Below, in pieces: positions 32,804 to 43,300 of a stretch of 54,346 nt of DNA; within the stretch, counting starts at the first letter, position 1, and every line of letters begins with the position of its first letter. The notes below the pieces were generated by a model, which did not search any database, was not told the DNA's origin, and saw only the letters and a list, made by a program, of their open reading frames with translations. The stretch covers positions 1-54,346 of the forward strand of contig JACZJJ010000029.1 of NCBI GenBank assembly GCA_014860625.1, given 5' to 3'. Position numbers and translations under genes: made by a program. This DNA comes from Bacteroidales bacterium. Its GTDB lineage: Bacteria; Bacteroidota; Bacteroidia; Bacteroidales; FEN-979.

Positions 32804-35572
32804 TTACATCAGGATTAATTTTTCGGATGCAATGACCTTGCCCCCTGTTTCAAGTTTCAGGAAATAGACTCCCGCAGGTTGTCCAACGAGATTCAGCTGT
32901 TTTCTGAATGTGCCATTTGAACTTACCTTTTCCGACAAAATGATCTGGCCTTTTCCATTGACTACGCTGAGGTCAACAACAGCCTGGCCCGGCAGGTCGA
33001 ATGAAACATGTATATTGCCGGCAGAGGGGTTCGGGTAGATCGCAAGCAACGGATTGGAGAGTTCCCTTGTCCCAGTCACAACATCCCAGGGTCCGTCACT
33101 TGTAAAGAGTCCCCTCCCGTGTGAGGCAGCAAGAACGATGTTATCCGATTTACGGATACGGACCATGTCGACCCGAACATTCGCCATCCCGTCGGTGGCC
33201 GGTTCCCATACGACCGGGTTGGCAAAGATGTCATCTGTTGTCCATGTTCCTGTCTCCGTTGCCAGCATCACCTGGTGAGAATTCTGGGGATGGAAAATCG
33301 CCCATCGGACCGGCATATCCGGCAGGTTCGTCTCCACGTCGGTCCAGCTCTGGCCCCCATTCCCGGTTACCCAAACTGAAGGGACACCATAGTTGGAAAA
33401 GGTAGCCACCAGGGTATCTTCCGAACCTCCGATGGCCAGGCAGGAGATATTTCCTACCGGGAAATTTGGGCTTCCGATCTCCGTAACATCTGGTGTGGCT
33501 TCGGCACCTTCAACCCTGAATACACGTCCCTGCTGGTTACCTATGATCAGGTTGGTTTGTGCAGCGGTTGAGTAGGGTGAATAGGTCACGGCCGAAAAGT
33601 AGAGGTTGGAACCTGTTCCCATGTTGAGGTAATTCCCTGCCTCATTGCCAGTAATATTGGTAAGCCGGAGAATATGGTCGGCAAAATTTCCGACAAAATC
33701 AACGGCGTTGGCATAGATCGCATTTCTCCTGTAGTCAAAATCAGCGGGGCAAACGAAGGTTCCGCTGCTCCAGTTATTAAGACTGTTGACCCAGTTGCCG
33801 TTCATAAACACCGAATATTGATTGTAATAATAAGATGTTACGGAGAGGCTGGCTCCGTCTTCGTCAAAGAAACAGTAGGCTCCGTCGCCACCGGTCCACA
33901 TGTCGTTTAAGGTCAGGGGGTTTCCACTGTAATAAAGCGTTCCATTATCCTGAAGTCCGCCCAGGTAAGAGACAGCGGATGCTGTGGGGTTGATGGCACA
34001 TGTATAAAACTGGAGGGTATTGTATCCGTTGTTCCGCTGTTCAAAAGCCGGGTAGTTGACAATCCCGTTGTAGGTATAAAAAACGCCGCCATCGGTTCCA
34101 AAGAGAATCTCCTGGGAAGAGCCTGGCTTATAAACGATGGTATGCTGGTCGGCATGAATGTAATCCGATCCGCCGCCACTGTACATTTTTGACCAGTCGC
34201 TTACCCTGTACCAGGTGGTCCCTCCATTGGTGGAATGATGCATATCCAGACCGCCGATGAATAAATTGTCGGGATTGTTCGGGTCAACGGCAGCATCGAG
34301 AGCATGCCAGGCGATCGTAGCAAAATTTTCCCCATTGGTAAGGTCTGCAGGCAGAGACTTCTCCGTCCATGTCACACCTTTGTCATCAGACCGCAATACA
34401 TAATAGCAGTAAAAATACCTGAAGTTGTTTTCGCTCTTGATCTTCCCGGATGCCACCAGTGCATAAACGACATTCTCGTCTGATTTTGCAGAAGCAAGAA
34501 TAACCCTGCCCGGAAGGGGGTTGACAGGATTATTTTCAATCAGAATCTTATAATCTTCGTTCACCACCCAGCTCCCCGGCAATCCGCTATCCGAATAGAG
34601 TATGGTCGCACCGCCTTCATCATCGAGGTTCGGACGGCTTCCGATGTATATTCTGCCATCTGCTCCCTGTTCAATGTCGGCAGGTGCATAGGGTACGTTG
34701 GAGCCATAGATGTCAGGCAGTACCTGTTCCCATGTAACTCCGTTATCAACGGAACGGTATAATCCGTCGGAAGGTAAACTCTGGTGTGTGCCATGGTACT
34801 CTCCCGATACAACGCCTGCATAAATGACGCTGGTTCCGTTTTCATCTCTCACCAGGATGTCGGTGATATAAACAAAGTTGGAGGTGGAAGGGATCTGGTT
34901 CCAGGTTTGACCTCCATCTTCCGAACGCCAAATCCCCTGGCCAAGACCTGAACTTTCGCGGTAAGTAATCAGGGCTGTTTCCGGCTCCCCAGTACCTATG
35001 TAAAATACCTGTGAATTGTTTGGATCGTAAGTGATGCAACGGATACTGAGAATCGGCCAGAAGTCTCCGACAGGGACCCATGAAGAGAACTGATTGGTGA
35101 TGTCGTTGTTGTACCAGAGTCCGCCGGTCACACCTCCTGCCCATACCTTTTTCTGGTTCGGATCGTTCGGATCGTATAGGATGGCACGGGTACGGCCACC
35201 CATTTCAGTGCCCGTTCCTTCCCAGGAGAGCGAGGAGGTACTCTTTTGTGACTGGATCGCTTTTGTTTGCTTGTAAGCCGTAAGCAGTCGCTCACGTGGA
35301 ACCCTTTTCGTTTCGGGATCCATTGTCATCAGGTATTCCTGGAACGCAGCTGCATCAGGCTGGTCCATCGCCTTATCTTCATTTTCACCGTTCGATTGGG
35401 AAATCTTTGGCGCTTGCCGGTATTCTTTCAACAAAAAAGTTTCATAACGGTTTCGTTTATCAAACTGGGCGTGATTGAAAAATGCCATAAAGTCAGAGAT
35501 CGTGAAACTAACAAGGATCAGCAAAATCCCGGTTAGAACGATGGCAGGATAATTCAACGTATTGGTTTTCAT
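32804..35572 (-). CDS. Secreted BNR/sortilin-like beta-propeller protein with T9SS sorting domain
   Basis: 922 aa. N-terminal hydrophobic segment (about 8-28) acts as signal or anchor. The bulk (about 125-815) is a repeat domain with YDPNNPDNLFIGG, FYIGTGEPET, RSVDNGVTWEQV, LRSDDKGVTWTEK and TNGGTTWYRV, the Asp-box/BNR pattern of sialidase-like and VPS10/sortilin propellers, in at least two propeller units. The C-terminal ~80 residues (LAIYPNPSAGNIHVSF ... GQPAGVYFLKLETGGKV) are a classic type A T9SS sorting domain. No sialidase catalytic residues are evident. Likely a surface adhesin or binding protein. TadA follows one base after its stop, a tight junction for two unrelated functions. Confidence 0.9.
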   Translation of the reverse strand: MKTNTLNYPAIVLTGILLILVSFTISDFMAFFNHAQFDKRNRYETFLLKEYRQAPKISQSNGENEDKAMDQPDAAAFQEYLMTMDPETKRVPRERLLTAYKQTKAIQSQKSTSSLSWEGTGTEMGGRTRAILYDPNDPNQKKVWAGGVTGGLWYNNDITNQFSSWVPVGDFWPILSIRCITYDPNNSQVFYIGTGEPETALITYRESSGLGQGIWRSEDGGQTWNQIPSTSNFVYITDILVRDENGTSVIYAGVVSGEYHGTHQSLPSDGLYRSVDNGVTWEQVLPDIYGSNVPYAPADIEQGADGRIYIGSRPNLDDEGGATILYSDSGLPGSWVVNEDYKILIENNPVNPLPGRVILASAKSDENVVYALVASGKIKSENNFRYFYCYYVLRSDDKGVTWTEKSLPADLTNGENFATIAWHALDAAVDPNNPDNLFIGGLDMHHSTNGGTTWYRVSDWSKMYSGGGSDYIHADQHTIVYKPGSSQEILFGTDGGVFYTYNGIVNYPAFEQRNNGYNTLQFYTCAINPTASAVSYLGGLQDNGTLYYSGNPLTLNDMWTGGDGAYCFFDEDGASLSVTSYYYNQYSVFMNGNWVNSLNNWSSGTFVCPADFDYRRNAIYANAVDFVGNFADHILRLTNITGNEAGNYLNMGTGSNLYFSAVTYSPYSTAAQTNLIIGNQQGRVFRVEGAEATPDVTEIGSPNFPVGNISCLAIGGSEDTLVATFSNYGVPSVWVTGNGGQSWTDVETNLPDMPVRWAIFHPQNSHQVMLATETGTWTTDDIFANPVVWEPATDGMANVRVDMVRIRKSDNIVLAASHGRGLFTSDGPWDVVTGTRELSNPLLAIYPNPSAGNIHVSFDLPGQAVVDLSVVNGKGQIILSEKVSSNGTFRKQLNLVGQPAGVYFLKLETGGKVIASEKLILM

Positions 35573-35617
35573 GAGTCAACGTAGTTTATGTGTAATATCG
35601 TTATTTATAGAGGTTTA

Positions 35618-35625
35618 CAAATATA
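35618..35625 (-). promoter_or_regulatory. -7 box for the sortilin-like T9SS gene
   Basis: Minus strand reads TATATTTG, an exact TAnnTTTG match, 45 bases before the ATG at 35572. No obvious -33 element. The next box at 35694-35701 faces the other way, so the 155-base gap is divergently transcribed. Confidence 0.4.
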
Positions 35626-35693
35626 ACAGTTTTTATTTCAGATGGTTGCTTCTGGCATCTATCTTTAATACTCCTAACAAATATAAATATTTG

Positions 35694-35701
35694 TATATTT
35701 G
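35694..35701 (+). promoter_or_regulatory. -7 box for the DUF2892 gene
   Basis: TATATTTG on the plus strand exactly matches TAnnTTTG, 26 bases before the ATG at 35728; no convincing -33 TTTG at N19-21. Confidence 0.45.
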
Positions 35702-35727
35702 CAGTCTAAACTAAAAACCAGATCACT

Positions 35728-35925
35728 ATGAAAAAGAATGTTGGAAATGCTGACATGTGGATCCGCATCATCCTGGGTGTGGTCATTTTCGCTCTTGGCA
35801 TCTATTATCAGAGTTGGTGGGGAATACTTGGTGTGATTCCTTTTGCTACAGCTTTCATGCATTGGTGCCCGGTGTATTTACCTTTTGGCATCAGTACAGC
35901 TAAAAAGGAAACCGAAAACAAGTAA
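35728..35925 (+). CDS. DUF2892 (YgaP C-terminal-like) small membrane protein
   Basis: 65 aa matching DUF2892: MKKNVGNADMWIRIILGV at the start, GVVIFALGIYYQSWWGILG in the middle and a CPVY motif (MHWCPVYLPFG). The family has two short helices and is often fused to or beside rhodanese-type sulfur-transfer domains; alone its role is unclear, though a sulfide- or thiol-linked function is suggested by the conserved Cys. Inner membrane. The stop abuts the convergent TruB gene end at 35926. Confidence 0.8.
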   Translation: MKKNVGNADMWIRIILGVVIFALGIYYQSWWGILGVIPFATAFMHWCPVYLPFGISTAKKETENK

Positions 35926-36615
35926 TCACTCGGGAAGCAAGCTGGTCTTCAAGGATTCCAGCTCCCATGCATCGCGTAAGTGATAGGGGCCTATCCTGGT
36001 GCGGCAAAGCGCACTGAGGTAGGCTCCGTTGTTTAATGCCGTGCCTAAATCCCTGGCAATAGACCTGATGTAGGTTCCCTTGCTGCATGCAATCCTGAAA
36101 TGTATTTCCGGCATCTCAATCCGGGTAATTTCAAAGGCAGATATTTTAATCGGTTTGGCAGTCAGTTTTACCTCTTCATCCTGGCGGGCATAATCATAGG
36201 CCCGTCTCCCCTTGATTTTTACGGCCGAAAATTTGGGTGGAGTCTGCAGCTGTTCTCCAACAAACATTTTTGAAGCCTCTGTGATCATCTCCGCGGTTAT
36301 TGATTCCATATCAAACCGCTGATCCACTTCTGATTCCAGATCGAAAGAGGGCGTTGTCGCTCCAAGGGTAAACACACCCGTGTACTCTTTGTCAAACTCC
36401 TTAAACTCCTCGATTTTCTTGGTAAATTTCCCTGTACAAAGAATCAGCAGGCCTGTAGCCAGGGGGTCAAGTGTGCCGGCATGACCGATTTTGATCTTTT
36501 TGATACCGAGCTTTGATTTGAGGAACATACGAAAGCTGTTCACTACATCAAAGGAGGTCCAGGTATAGGGCTTGTTAATCAGCAGGATCTCTCCCTCGGC
36601 AAATTGAAATGGCAT
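35926..36615 (-). CDS. truB: tRNA pseudouridine(55) synthase TruB
   Basis: 229 aa. The catalytic Asp sits in HAGTLDPLATGLLILC (near residue 45-60), with KFTKKIEEFKEFDKEYTG and the later CSKGTYIRSIARDLG that are TruB hallmarks. Converts U55 in the T-loop of most tRNAs to pseudouridine. It is somewhat short of the ~300-aa E. coli protein because it lacks most of the C-terminal PUA domain, as usual in Bacteroidota. The first base of its ATG is shared with the UppP stop (TGATG). It ends the AsmA-FtsX-DUF3098-UppP-TruB run and converges on DUF2892. Confidence 0.95.
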   Translation of the reverse strand: MPFQFAEGEILLINKPYTWTSFDVVNSFRMFLKSKLGIKKIKIGHAGTLDPLATGLLILCTGKFTKKIEEFKEFDKEYTGVFTLGATTPSFDLESEVDQRFDMESITAEMITEASKMFVGEQLQTPPKFSAVKIKGRRAYDYARQDEEVKLTAKPIKISAFEITRIEMPEIHFRIACSKGTYIRSIARDLGTALNNGAYLSALCRTRIGPYHLRDAWELESLKTSLLPE

Positions 36616-37394
36616 CAGGTAATATTTAATGTATGACCCGAAAGCAACAGGATCAGTATAATGACTCCCACGGCGATCCGGTAATAACCAAATGCCCTGA
36701 ATCCATGTTTAGTAAGGAACGCAATAAAGGATTTGATTGCTATCATCGCAACGATAAAAGCAATTACGTTCCCGACTGCAAGGATGGGCAGGTTTTCGGC
36801 TGTAAATAGTTGTGTATTGCTCACCAGCTTATACAGAGAGGCTGCAAACATGGTAGGAACCGCAAGGAAAAAGGAGAATTCGGCGGCATTTTTGCGACTC
36901 AGTTTCTGGCTCATCCCACCTATAATGGTGGCAGCGCTGCGTGAAACACCGGGGATTACCGAGATGATCTGTATCAGTCCAATGATAAACGCTTTCTTAT
37001 AGGTCAGTTTGGTTTTTTCATTTTCCGGCTTGTCAAACCATTTGTCGACAAAAACGAGGAATACCCCTCCAACCACCAGGGCAATGGCAACAATGAGCAC
37101 ACTGCCTAGCATGGCATCAATGATGTTATCGAGGAAAAATGCGATGATGAGAGGAATGCAGGCAACAGCCAGCTTAAAATAGAAATCCCAGCTCTGAAAA
37201 AACCGTCTCCAATAGAGAACGATCACGGAGAGAATCGCCCCGAACTGGATATTCACGGTAAAGGCTTTGACAAAATCGGAAGGAGGAATGCCCAGGATAG
37301 CCTGGGTGATGATCATATGACCTGTTGAAGAGATAGGGAGGAATTCGGTGATCCCTTCCACGATCGCGATAATGATCGCTTCGAAAAAGGTCAT
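36615..37394 (-). CDS. uppP: Undecaprenyl-diphosphatase UppP (BacA)
   Basis: 259 aa, mostly membrane helices. Signature motifs [15 protein letters not shown] (near 13-27) and GVSRSAATI (near 149-157) carry the catalytic Glu and Arg-Ser residues. It removes a phosphate from undecaprenyl diphosphate to recycle the lipid carrier for peptidoglycan and glycan synthesis; resistance to bacitracin is a known phenotype of family members. Length is normal. One base separates it from the DUF3098 gene upstream; it overlaps truB by one base. Confidence 0.95.
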   Translation of the reverse strand: MTFFEAIIIAIVEGITEFLPISSTGHMIITQAILGIPPSDFVKAFTVNIQFGAILSVIVLYWRRFFQSWDFYFKLAVACIPLIIAFFLDNIIDAMLGSVLIVAIALVVGGVFLVFVDKWFDKPENEKTKLTYKKAFIIGLIQIISVIPGVSRSAATIIGGMSQKLSRKNAAEFSFFLAVPTMFAASLYKLVSNTQLFTAENLPILAVGNVIAFIVAMIAIKSFIAFLTKHGFRAFGYYRIAVGVIILILLLSGHTLNIT

Positions 37395-37395
37395 C

Positions 37396-37674
37396 TCAGT
37401 CCTTGGGTTTCTTCATGATGGCGAAGATTTCCACCACATAACCAGCCAGCACCAGAATGGGGGCAAGGGTAATCCTGCGGAAGCTGAAGATCTCGGGATT
37501 GAATTGTGACGGGTCTTTGGACCCACCACCAATCATCAGTATAAACCCTAAAGCTATGAGTACCAACCCAATCAGCATCAGGCGGTAGTTCTCCTTGCCA
37601 AAAGCGAAATCACCAACCTGAACAGGTTGTTTTGGCTGTGGTGCCGTTTCGATGTTTTTTTTCTTCTTTTCCAT
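37396..37674 (-). CDS. DUF3098 two-helix membrane protein
   Basis: 92 aa. A hydrophilic Lys/Gln-rich start (~25 residues), then [20 protein letters not shown] and a second helix [22 protein letters not shown], fitting DUF3098, a family largely limited to Bacteroidota and always seen between ftsX and uppP. Function unknown; genomic conservation suggests a role in cell-envelope or division work. Neighbouring spacing is 48 bases from ftsX and one base from uppP. Confidence 0.85.
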   Translation of the reverse strand: MEKKKKNIETAPQPKQPVQVGDFAFGKENYRLMLIGLVLIALGFILMIGGGSKDPSQFNPEIFSFRRITLAPILVLAGYVVEIFAIMKKPKD

Positions 37675-37722
37675 ACGATCTGCGTTGGAAGCGCAAAAAT
37701 AGGTTATTTTTCACTAACTCGG

Positions 37723-38601
37723 TTAACTATATAACGAATCTGTCCTCATCCGGATGTATTTCCTGATAGCAAAATAGGTTGAAATCCAGGATATCATGAT
37801 TCCCACAACAATGATCAGTGCAAAAAGAATTCCAAACAACTCAAGGTCCTGAAAATCCAACAGTTCGGGCATCTCGTTAACAGCAAGGTATAGGACCAGT
37901 AGCAACAGGCCAATGGCGATGGTGCTACTCAAAAAGCCATTCAGGATCGCCTTTGCCAGGAAAGGCTTCTGGATAAATTTCTGTGTTCCACCAACCAGCT
38001 GCATGCTTCGGATCAGGAATCGCTTGGAATAGACAGATAACCGTATCGTATTATTTATCAGTGCAATGGCAATAAATAGTAAGATCAGGCTGAATCCGAA
38101 GATGACCAGGCTTATCTGCTCGACATTTTTGTTGATCTCATCCACCAGGGGTTTATGGTAATCTACCTCTTTTACAATAGGATAGTTAAGAAGTGTTTGT
38201 TCAATCAGCCGGATGCTGTCGGTATTGGCATAGGATGCGTTCAGCCTTAGCTCAATAGAAGGAAGCAGGGGGTTATACCCCAGAAATCCCACAAAATCCT
38301 CCCCCAGTTCTTCTGTGAATTCACGGGCCGCCCTTTCCCTTGTAATGTATTCTGTTGTTTTTACATAGGCCTCTTTATCAAGCCTTTTCTGCAGTTCAAA
38401 AACATCAATTTCTTTCACGCCATCTTTAATCATGATTGAGAAACCGATGTTCTCTTTGACATAATCTGACAGTTTTTTGGCATGCAGCACAAGCATACCC
38501 AGCATACCCAGCATAAATAACACGAGGGTGATGCTGATGATTGTGGTTACATAAGAGGTGGCTAACCGACGCTTCTGGTAGCTCTGTTCATTGTTTCTCA
38601 T
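37723..38601 (-). CDS. ftsX: Cell-division ABC permease FtsX
   Basis: 292 aa. N-terminal helix (about 16-42), extracytoplasmic FtsX domain (about 45-165, with EYITRERAAREFTEELGEDF), and three C-terminal helices (about 170-195, 225-250, 258-282). It is the membrane partner of FtsE and controls cell-wall hydrolases or opens the divisome in relation to the cell cycle. The IRxxxxVGxxxxF(I) type loop before the second helix (RSMQLVGGTQKFIQKPF) is typical. FtsE is not in the window. Lies 22 bases after an AsmA-like gene and 48 before DUF3098, in a Bacteroidota-conserved order. Confidence 0.92.
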   Translation of the reverse strand: MRNNEQSYQKRRLATSYVTTIISITLVLFMLGMLGMLVLHAKKLSDYVKENIGFSIMIKDGVKEIDVFELQKRLDKEAYVKTTEYITRERAAREFTEELGEDFVGFLGYNPLLPSIELRLNASYANTDSIRLIEQTLLNYPIVKEVDYHKPLVDEINKNVEQISLVIFGFSLILLFIAIALINNTIRLSVYSKRFLIRSMQLVGGTQKFIQKPFLAKAILNGFLSSTIAIGLLLLVLYLAVNEMPELLDFQDLELFGILFALIIVVGIMISWISTYFAIRKYIRMRTDSLYS

Positions 38602-38623
38602 CGGTAAGAAGTTCCGGATAAAA

Positions 38624-40345
38624 TTACTGCTTTTTTACTCGCCGGCTATTTTTTCCTTTTTTAATTGCTTTCTGCTCTTTGGTGTTAAACCCCATGTTGG
38701 ACTTCAAACCACTGAAGATACTTTTCCAGATGAAGTTGATGATCGATTTGTGTTTGTCGCGCTGGAAGTAAACAACCCCGGTATTCAGCTTTCCATTGGG
38801 TAAGGGATTGCTTTTGTTAATCAGGAAATCGGTTGCTACAAAGTTTATCAAGCCTGTTTTAATCCCATCCCAGGCGGTATTTTTCTCCTTGAACATCTTG
38901 AAAGAGAGGTTATCGTAATAAAATGTGAGATTGCCAATAGAGAAATCATCGTTGAATTGGATTTTGGGTATGACCATCTTTTTCACCATTCCGCTTTCGA
39001 TTTCCGCCGGTTCAAGTTTCGAAAGCATCGGGTTAATCTTTGTTAAATCAAACCTGGAAAGTTCGGCTGAAAGAGTGAACCGGTTTCGCGTATCACCAAA
39101 GATAAAACGGACGGTTGCCTGCAATTTTCCACTTCCTGCAATGTAGGCTTCTGCTGTGAGGGGAGATACCTTCTTTTCAGCAAGCCAGACCGAATCGTTG
39201 GTAAACCCTTTCAGGAGGCCATTGATCCGGTTGAAAAAGATCGTTCCGGGCTCGTTGGAAACCTGCTCTGAATAGGTTGCTTTCCCGTTTGCAACCTCCA
39301 GCGAATCGATCCATACGTAGGTTTTCAGTCCCCGGATCAACTGTTGCGGCATCGGAGGTTTGAATCCGGGACGCATCGGCACTCTTTTATCACGGTAATC
39401 GTCCAGCACCAGGCTATCTATCCTCAACTTGCCGGCAACCAGTCGTTTATCCAGCATCAGCTCCTTCCAGTCAATTCCCGATAACAAAATCTTCTGCACC
39501 TGCACATCCATCCTGTCGGTCTGGTACCCCAGCTTTCTGCTGAATTCATGCCTGTTGAACAGGGGCTCGAGGTGAAACCGGTCAATATAAACAAGGTTGT
39601 GACCTGTTGACAGACCTACTTCGCCGAAATGCATGGCATACATTCCGTTGCCAGTTTGCTGTTCGATATCCCTGAGTGTTACAGCAATATCATCCGTATT
39701 ATAGATCCGGGGATCGGTTCTCCAGGTAGAATCAACCCAGAGATTGACAACCTGGATATCTACATAGGGAATCGTAAACTCCTTAACCGAATCTGTTGCC
39801 TGATCGATGTAGGTCAGGCTTCCTGTTACCAGGCTGATTGTACCGACAGAGATATAATCCCATCCTCCTGGCAGAGGAATGGACTGGGTTGTATCCTTCG
39901 GTTTTCCTGTTGTATCAGGAACAGGAATTTTTTTTCTCCAGATTTTCAGTTCGGGAGATTTCACATCAATACGCTTTGCTTCAATTCGTTTGCTGAACAA
40001 TGCCTTTTTCAGGTCGAAATCAAGGACAGTTATTTTCCGTACCGTAAGACCAAAGAGGATGGCAGGAGCCGAATCGGGATTCATGGCATTGTAAACGGCT
40101 GTATCAGGCATCAGGGATAATTTCCGGATGTAAAGGTTTCCTCCGAAAATACCATAATAAACAGATCCAACATCTGCCTTGTACAATCCTTTTGTCTCCC
40201 GCTTAACAGTATCTTCAAGGGCACCTTCGATCAAGTTGCTCCAGTAAAAATAGACAACCACTCCAATCACCAGGATGATCCCTGCCAGGATGCCCAGGAT
40301 CCATAGCAAGATTCGTTTCGTTTTAGATCTCTTTTTTTTCTCCAT
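38624..40345 (-). CDS. AsmA-like/DUF748-type envelope protein (paralogue B)
   Basis: 573 aa. A basic start, one helix (about 10-32), then a beta-rich periplasmic domain. Shares with the 1312-aa neighbour the segments KLGYQTDRMDV, RLVAGKLRIDSLVLDDYRDK and GTIFFNRINGLLKGF, and a similar C-terminal tail (SGLKSNMGFNTKEQKAIKK). It therefore looks like a shorter copy of the C-terminal half of its neighbour. Sequence patterns suit the AsmA superfamily, which forms grooves for lipid movement between inner and outer membrane. Ten bases lie between the two genes and the next is ftsX, so all are one transcription unit. Confidence 0.85.
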   Translation of the reverse strand: MEKKKRSKTKRILLWILGILAGIILVIGVVVYFYWSNLIEGALEDTVKRETKGLYKADVGSVYYGIFGGNLYIRKLSLMPDTAVYNAMNPDSAPAILFGLTVRKITVLDFDLKKALFSKRIEAKRIDVKSPELKIWRKKIPVPDTTGKPKDTTQSIPLPGGWDYISVGTISLVTGSLTYIDQATDSVKEFTIPYVDIQVVNLWVDSTWRTDPRIYNTDDIAVTLRDIEQQTGNGMYAMHFGEVGLSTGHNLVYIDRFHLEPLFNRHEFSRKLGYQTDRMDVQVQKILLSGIDWKELMLDKRLVAGKLRIDSLVLDDYRDKRVPMRPGFKPPMPQQLIRGLKTYVWIDSLEVANGKATYSEQVSNEPGTIFFNRINGLLKGFTNDSVWLAEKKVSPLTAEAYIAGSGKLQATVRFIFGDTRNRFTLSAELSRFDLTKINPMLSKLEPAEIESGMVKKMVIPKIQFNDDFSIGNLTFYYDNLSFKMFKEKNTAWDGIKTGLINFVATDFLINKSNPLPNGKLNTGVVYFQRDKHKSIINFIWKSIFSGLKSNMGFNTKEQKAIKKGKNSRRVKKQ

Positions 40346-40355
40346 AACTCATCGG

Positions 40356-43300
40356 TTATCTCTGTTTCATTTCCCGTTTCAACGATCGCTTAAATGCACG
40401 CTGCTCTTTTGAGTTCAACCCCTCACTCGACATCAGTCCGGTAAGCAGCGACTTCCAGAAGAAGTTGAAGAAGCCCTTTTCTTCATCCCGTCTGTTCCAG
40501 ATATATCCAGAACGGTGAATCCCGAAATAACCCGGATTCTCCTGCGGAACAGCCATGTTCACCAACAGCTGCAACAGGCTGGTGCCGGTCTTGTTCCAGA
40601 AGTCTTTCTTCTCTTTCAGAAGCTCTATCGACAGTCCTTGATAGTAAAGATCCAGCAACCCGTTGGCGTATGTTCCATTTCCCCTCATCCAGTGAATGTT
40701 CACGCTGTCGACAACACCGCTTTTAATTTTAACCGGTGCAACTTTCGAGACCATCGGATTGAACAGAGGCATCTCCACCATTCCTGCTCTTCCCCGAAAA
40801 TAGAAGGTGTCAGAAGGGGATTGAAGAGGAAACCGGAACTCCCCCTCCACTTTGGCTTTTCCCATCAGGTAGGTAGATCCGTGGGCCACCAGCTCAGCAT
40901 CGCCTTCGATCAAAAGGGAATCGGTGGTAAAATTCCGGGCCAGCACTTCCATCCGGTTAAAAAATATCATTCCCGGTTCTTTCCCGTCCTGTTCCCTGTA
41001 TGTCACTTGTCCGTTGGTCAGGGAAAGTGTATCAATGGTAACAGGGAAGGATAGCTTCCTGATGGCCTGCTGGATCATCGGTGGCCGCTTCCAGTAGGGA
41101 AAGTTTACACGCTTGTCGCGGTAGTCATCCAGTGTCACACCATGGATGTAAACCAATCCGGCAATGAGCTTTTTCTCCTCCAGCAACGTCTTGAAATCCA
41201 ATCGTTCCAGCTCAATTGTTCCCGTAACCACCTCCATCCGGTCGGTTTGATAACCCAACTTCCGTGAGTACAGCGAATCAGAAAAGTTTGGCGTGAGAGC
41301 AAAGGAATCAATGGCCAGGGTTGAATGGCCTGTCGAAAGGTGCAGCCCGGCTATGGAGAGAGTGTTCATGCTGTCTTTTGTAATCAATGAGTACCCGCCT
41401 GTTTCCAGCTCGATATCATCACAGAAAAAGAGTGTCGATGCCTTTTTCTGTGAATGGGTACTGTCATAACTGAACCCATGAATTGTCGTGTTGATCCCGT
41501 CCAGGCTCAACGTGGTCGAACTATCGGTATCTCCGTTTTTGTAGTGGAAGACTCCGTCGGTCAGTACCACGTTGCCGATTTCCATTGAAAGGAATGGTGT
41601 CTTCAATTCAGGATGACTGGATAAGGCTGTTTTTTTCGTTTTCATCATACCCTGGTTTTCCGAATAACGGTTGAGGGTAATTTCTGGATGCGCGATCTCG
41701 ATCTCTTCAATCCGCAGATCCCTGTCGAAAAGTACTTGCTCAAGGTTGAGATGCCGCAAGATAAAGGAGGGTAGTGAAAGTTCAATGGTGACGGGTTTTC
41801 TGCTTTTTCCAATACCCGGTTCCATGGGAACCACATGCAGATTACTGATGATGATGTCTGGCGGATAGGAATCTGACAGAAATCGGGAAAAGCTAATAGA
41901 ATATATACTGTCCAGCAGGATGGGCATTGCTGAATCAGGCCTCAGTGAAAGCAGGTCGTAACGCAATATTTTTTCTCCCTGATCCCACCCTGTCAGGTCA
42001 AAAAGGAATTTTGACAGTTGGAAATCGAAGTTTCTGACCAGTACCGAGCCAGTGGATTTCTGGTCCTCCTCAACCAGGTCGAACCATCCTTTGTCGATCA
42101 TGATACTCCCGATCTCAATTTTTGAAACGGCATCGTCGATATCAGAAAACGATTCATTGAGAGAGCTCTTCGTTTTTCTTTTCACCGACCTGATCACAAT
42201 TTCCGGCTCCTGAATGCGGATGTCGCCTGCAGAGAACCACTTCTCTCCAATCCATTTCCTGTGATCAAAACCATGCACCTGAAGAGCCTTGAACTGTGCA
42301 GCAAACGTTGATGGATACGGCATCCCCGGATGCATTCTGCTGGTTGTAAGCATGTTAAAATCGGTAACATCCAGCTCCTGAGAGAGAGAATTTACAAACA
42401 GCTCCTTTACCGTTATCCGGTGAAGTGAATCGGGTGACAGATAGTGAAAGTCTCTCAATTCAAGATCCAGTTCCAGTCTGTTCAGAAATTCCTTCCGGTC
42501 ATGGTGAGTAAGGGTGTCAATCATAAATCCTGTGAGGGTAAGATCCACCAAACCATCTATCCGAACTTCATTTAATCCTTCTTTATCATCCTTGAAGCTG
42601 ATTCTGGCATTGGACACTTCGATGGTACCCGCTTCAATCGATACCATATATGGCATGACCACGCTGCGGCCAATGTCCAGTTTCTGAAGGAATGTCTCTT
42701 TCTGATTGGCACTATCTTCAGGTACTTTTTTATCCCGGTACTGTATGATCGTCAAATCAGGTTCAAAAATGGCTAACCGGCCAAATTCCAGGTTGCGGGT
42801 ATTGAACATCCGTAGCAGGTTGATTTGCTCCAGTTTCACCTGAGGGAACATCATCCTGTAGAGGGTGTTGCTCTTGTAATGATAAGCGGAATCCGTTGAG
42901 GGTGAAGGATAGAGTCTCGTATTGTAGATATCTATCAGGGATCGTTTGGTACTGATGATCACCTGCTGTGCGTTGAGATCATGTAATTTATCCTGAAGTG
43001 CCAGGGTAAATCCTTCCAGATCGAACTCGATATCCCGGGAATAAAGAATCTTTGTTGTATCCAGATGTGCCACCGAATCGAGATAGAATCCCTGTAATTC
43101 CAGAGTGGCTCTATCCACCTCAAGTTCCGGCCTGGGTATATTCACTTCCGGATAAAACCGGAAGGAGGCGTTACTCAGGAGGAAGGTGTCAATCGTGATG
43201 TTTTTCAGTTTATCCTGAATAATGGTATAAAGGGAAGCGATCGTCACCTTGGTCCGTTGTTTTTTCGCAACGGGTTCGGCCTGTTTGTGGAGGAACATAC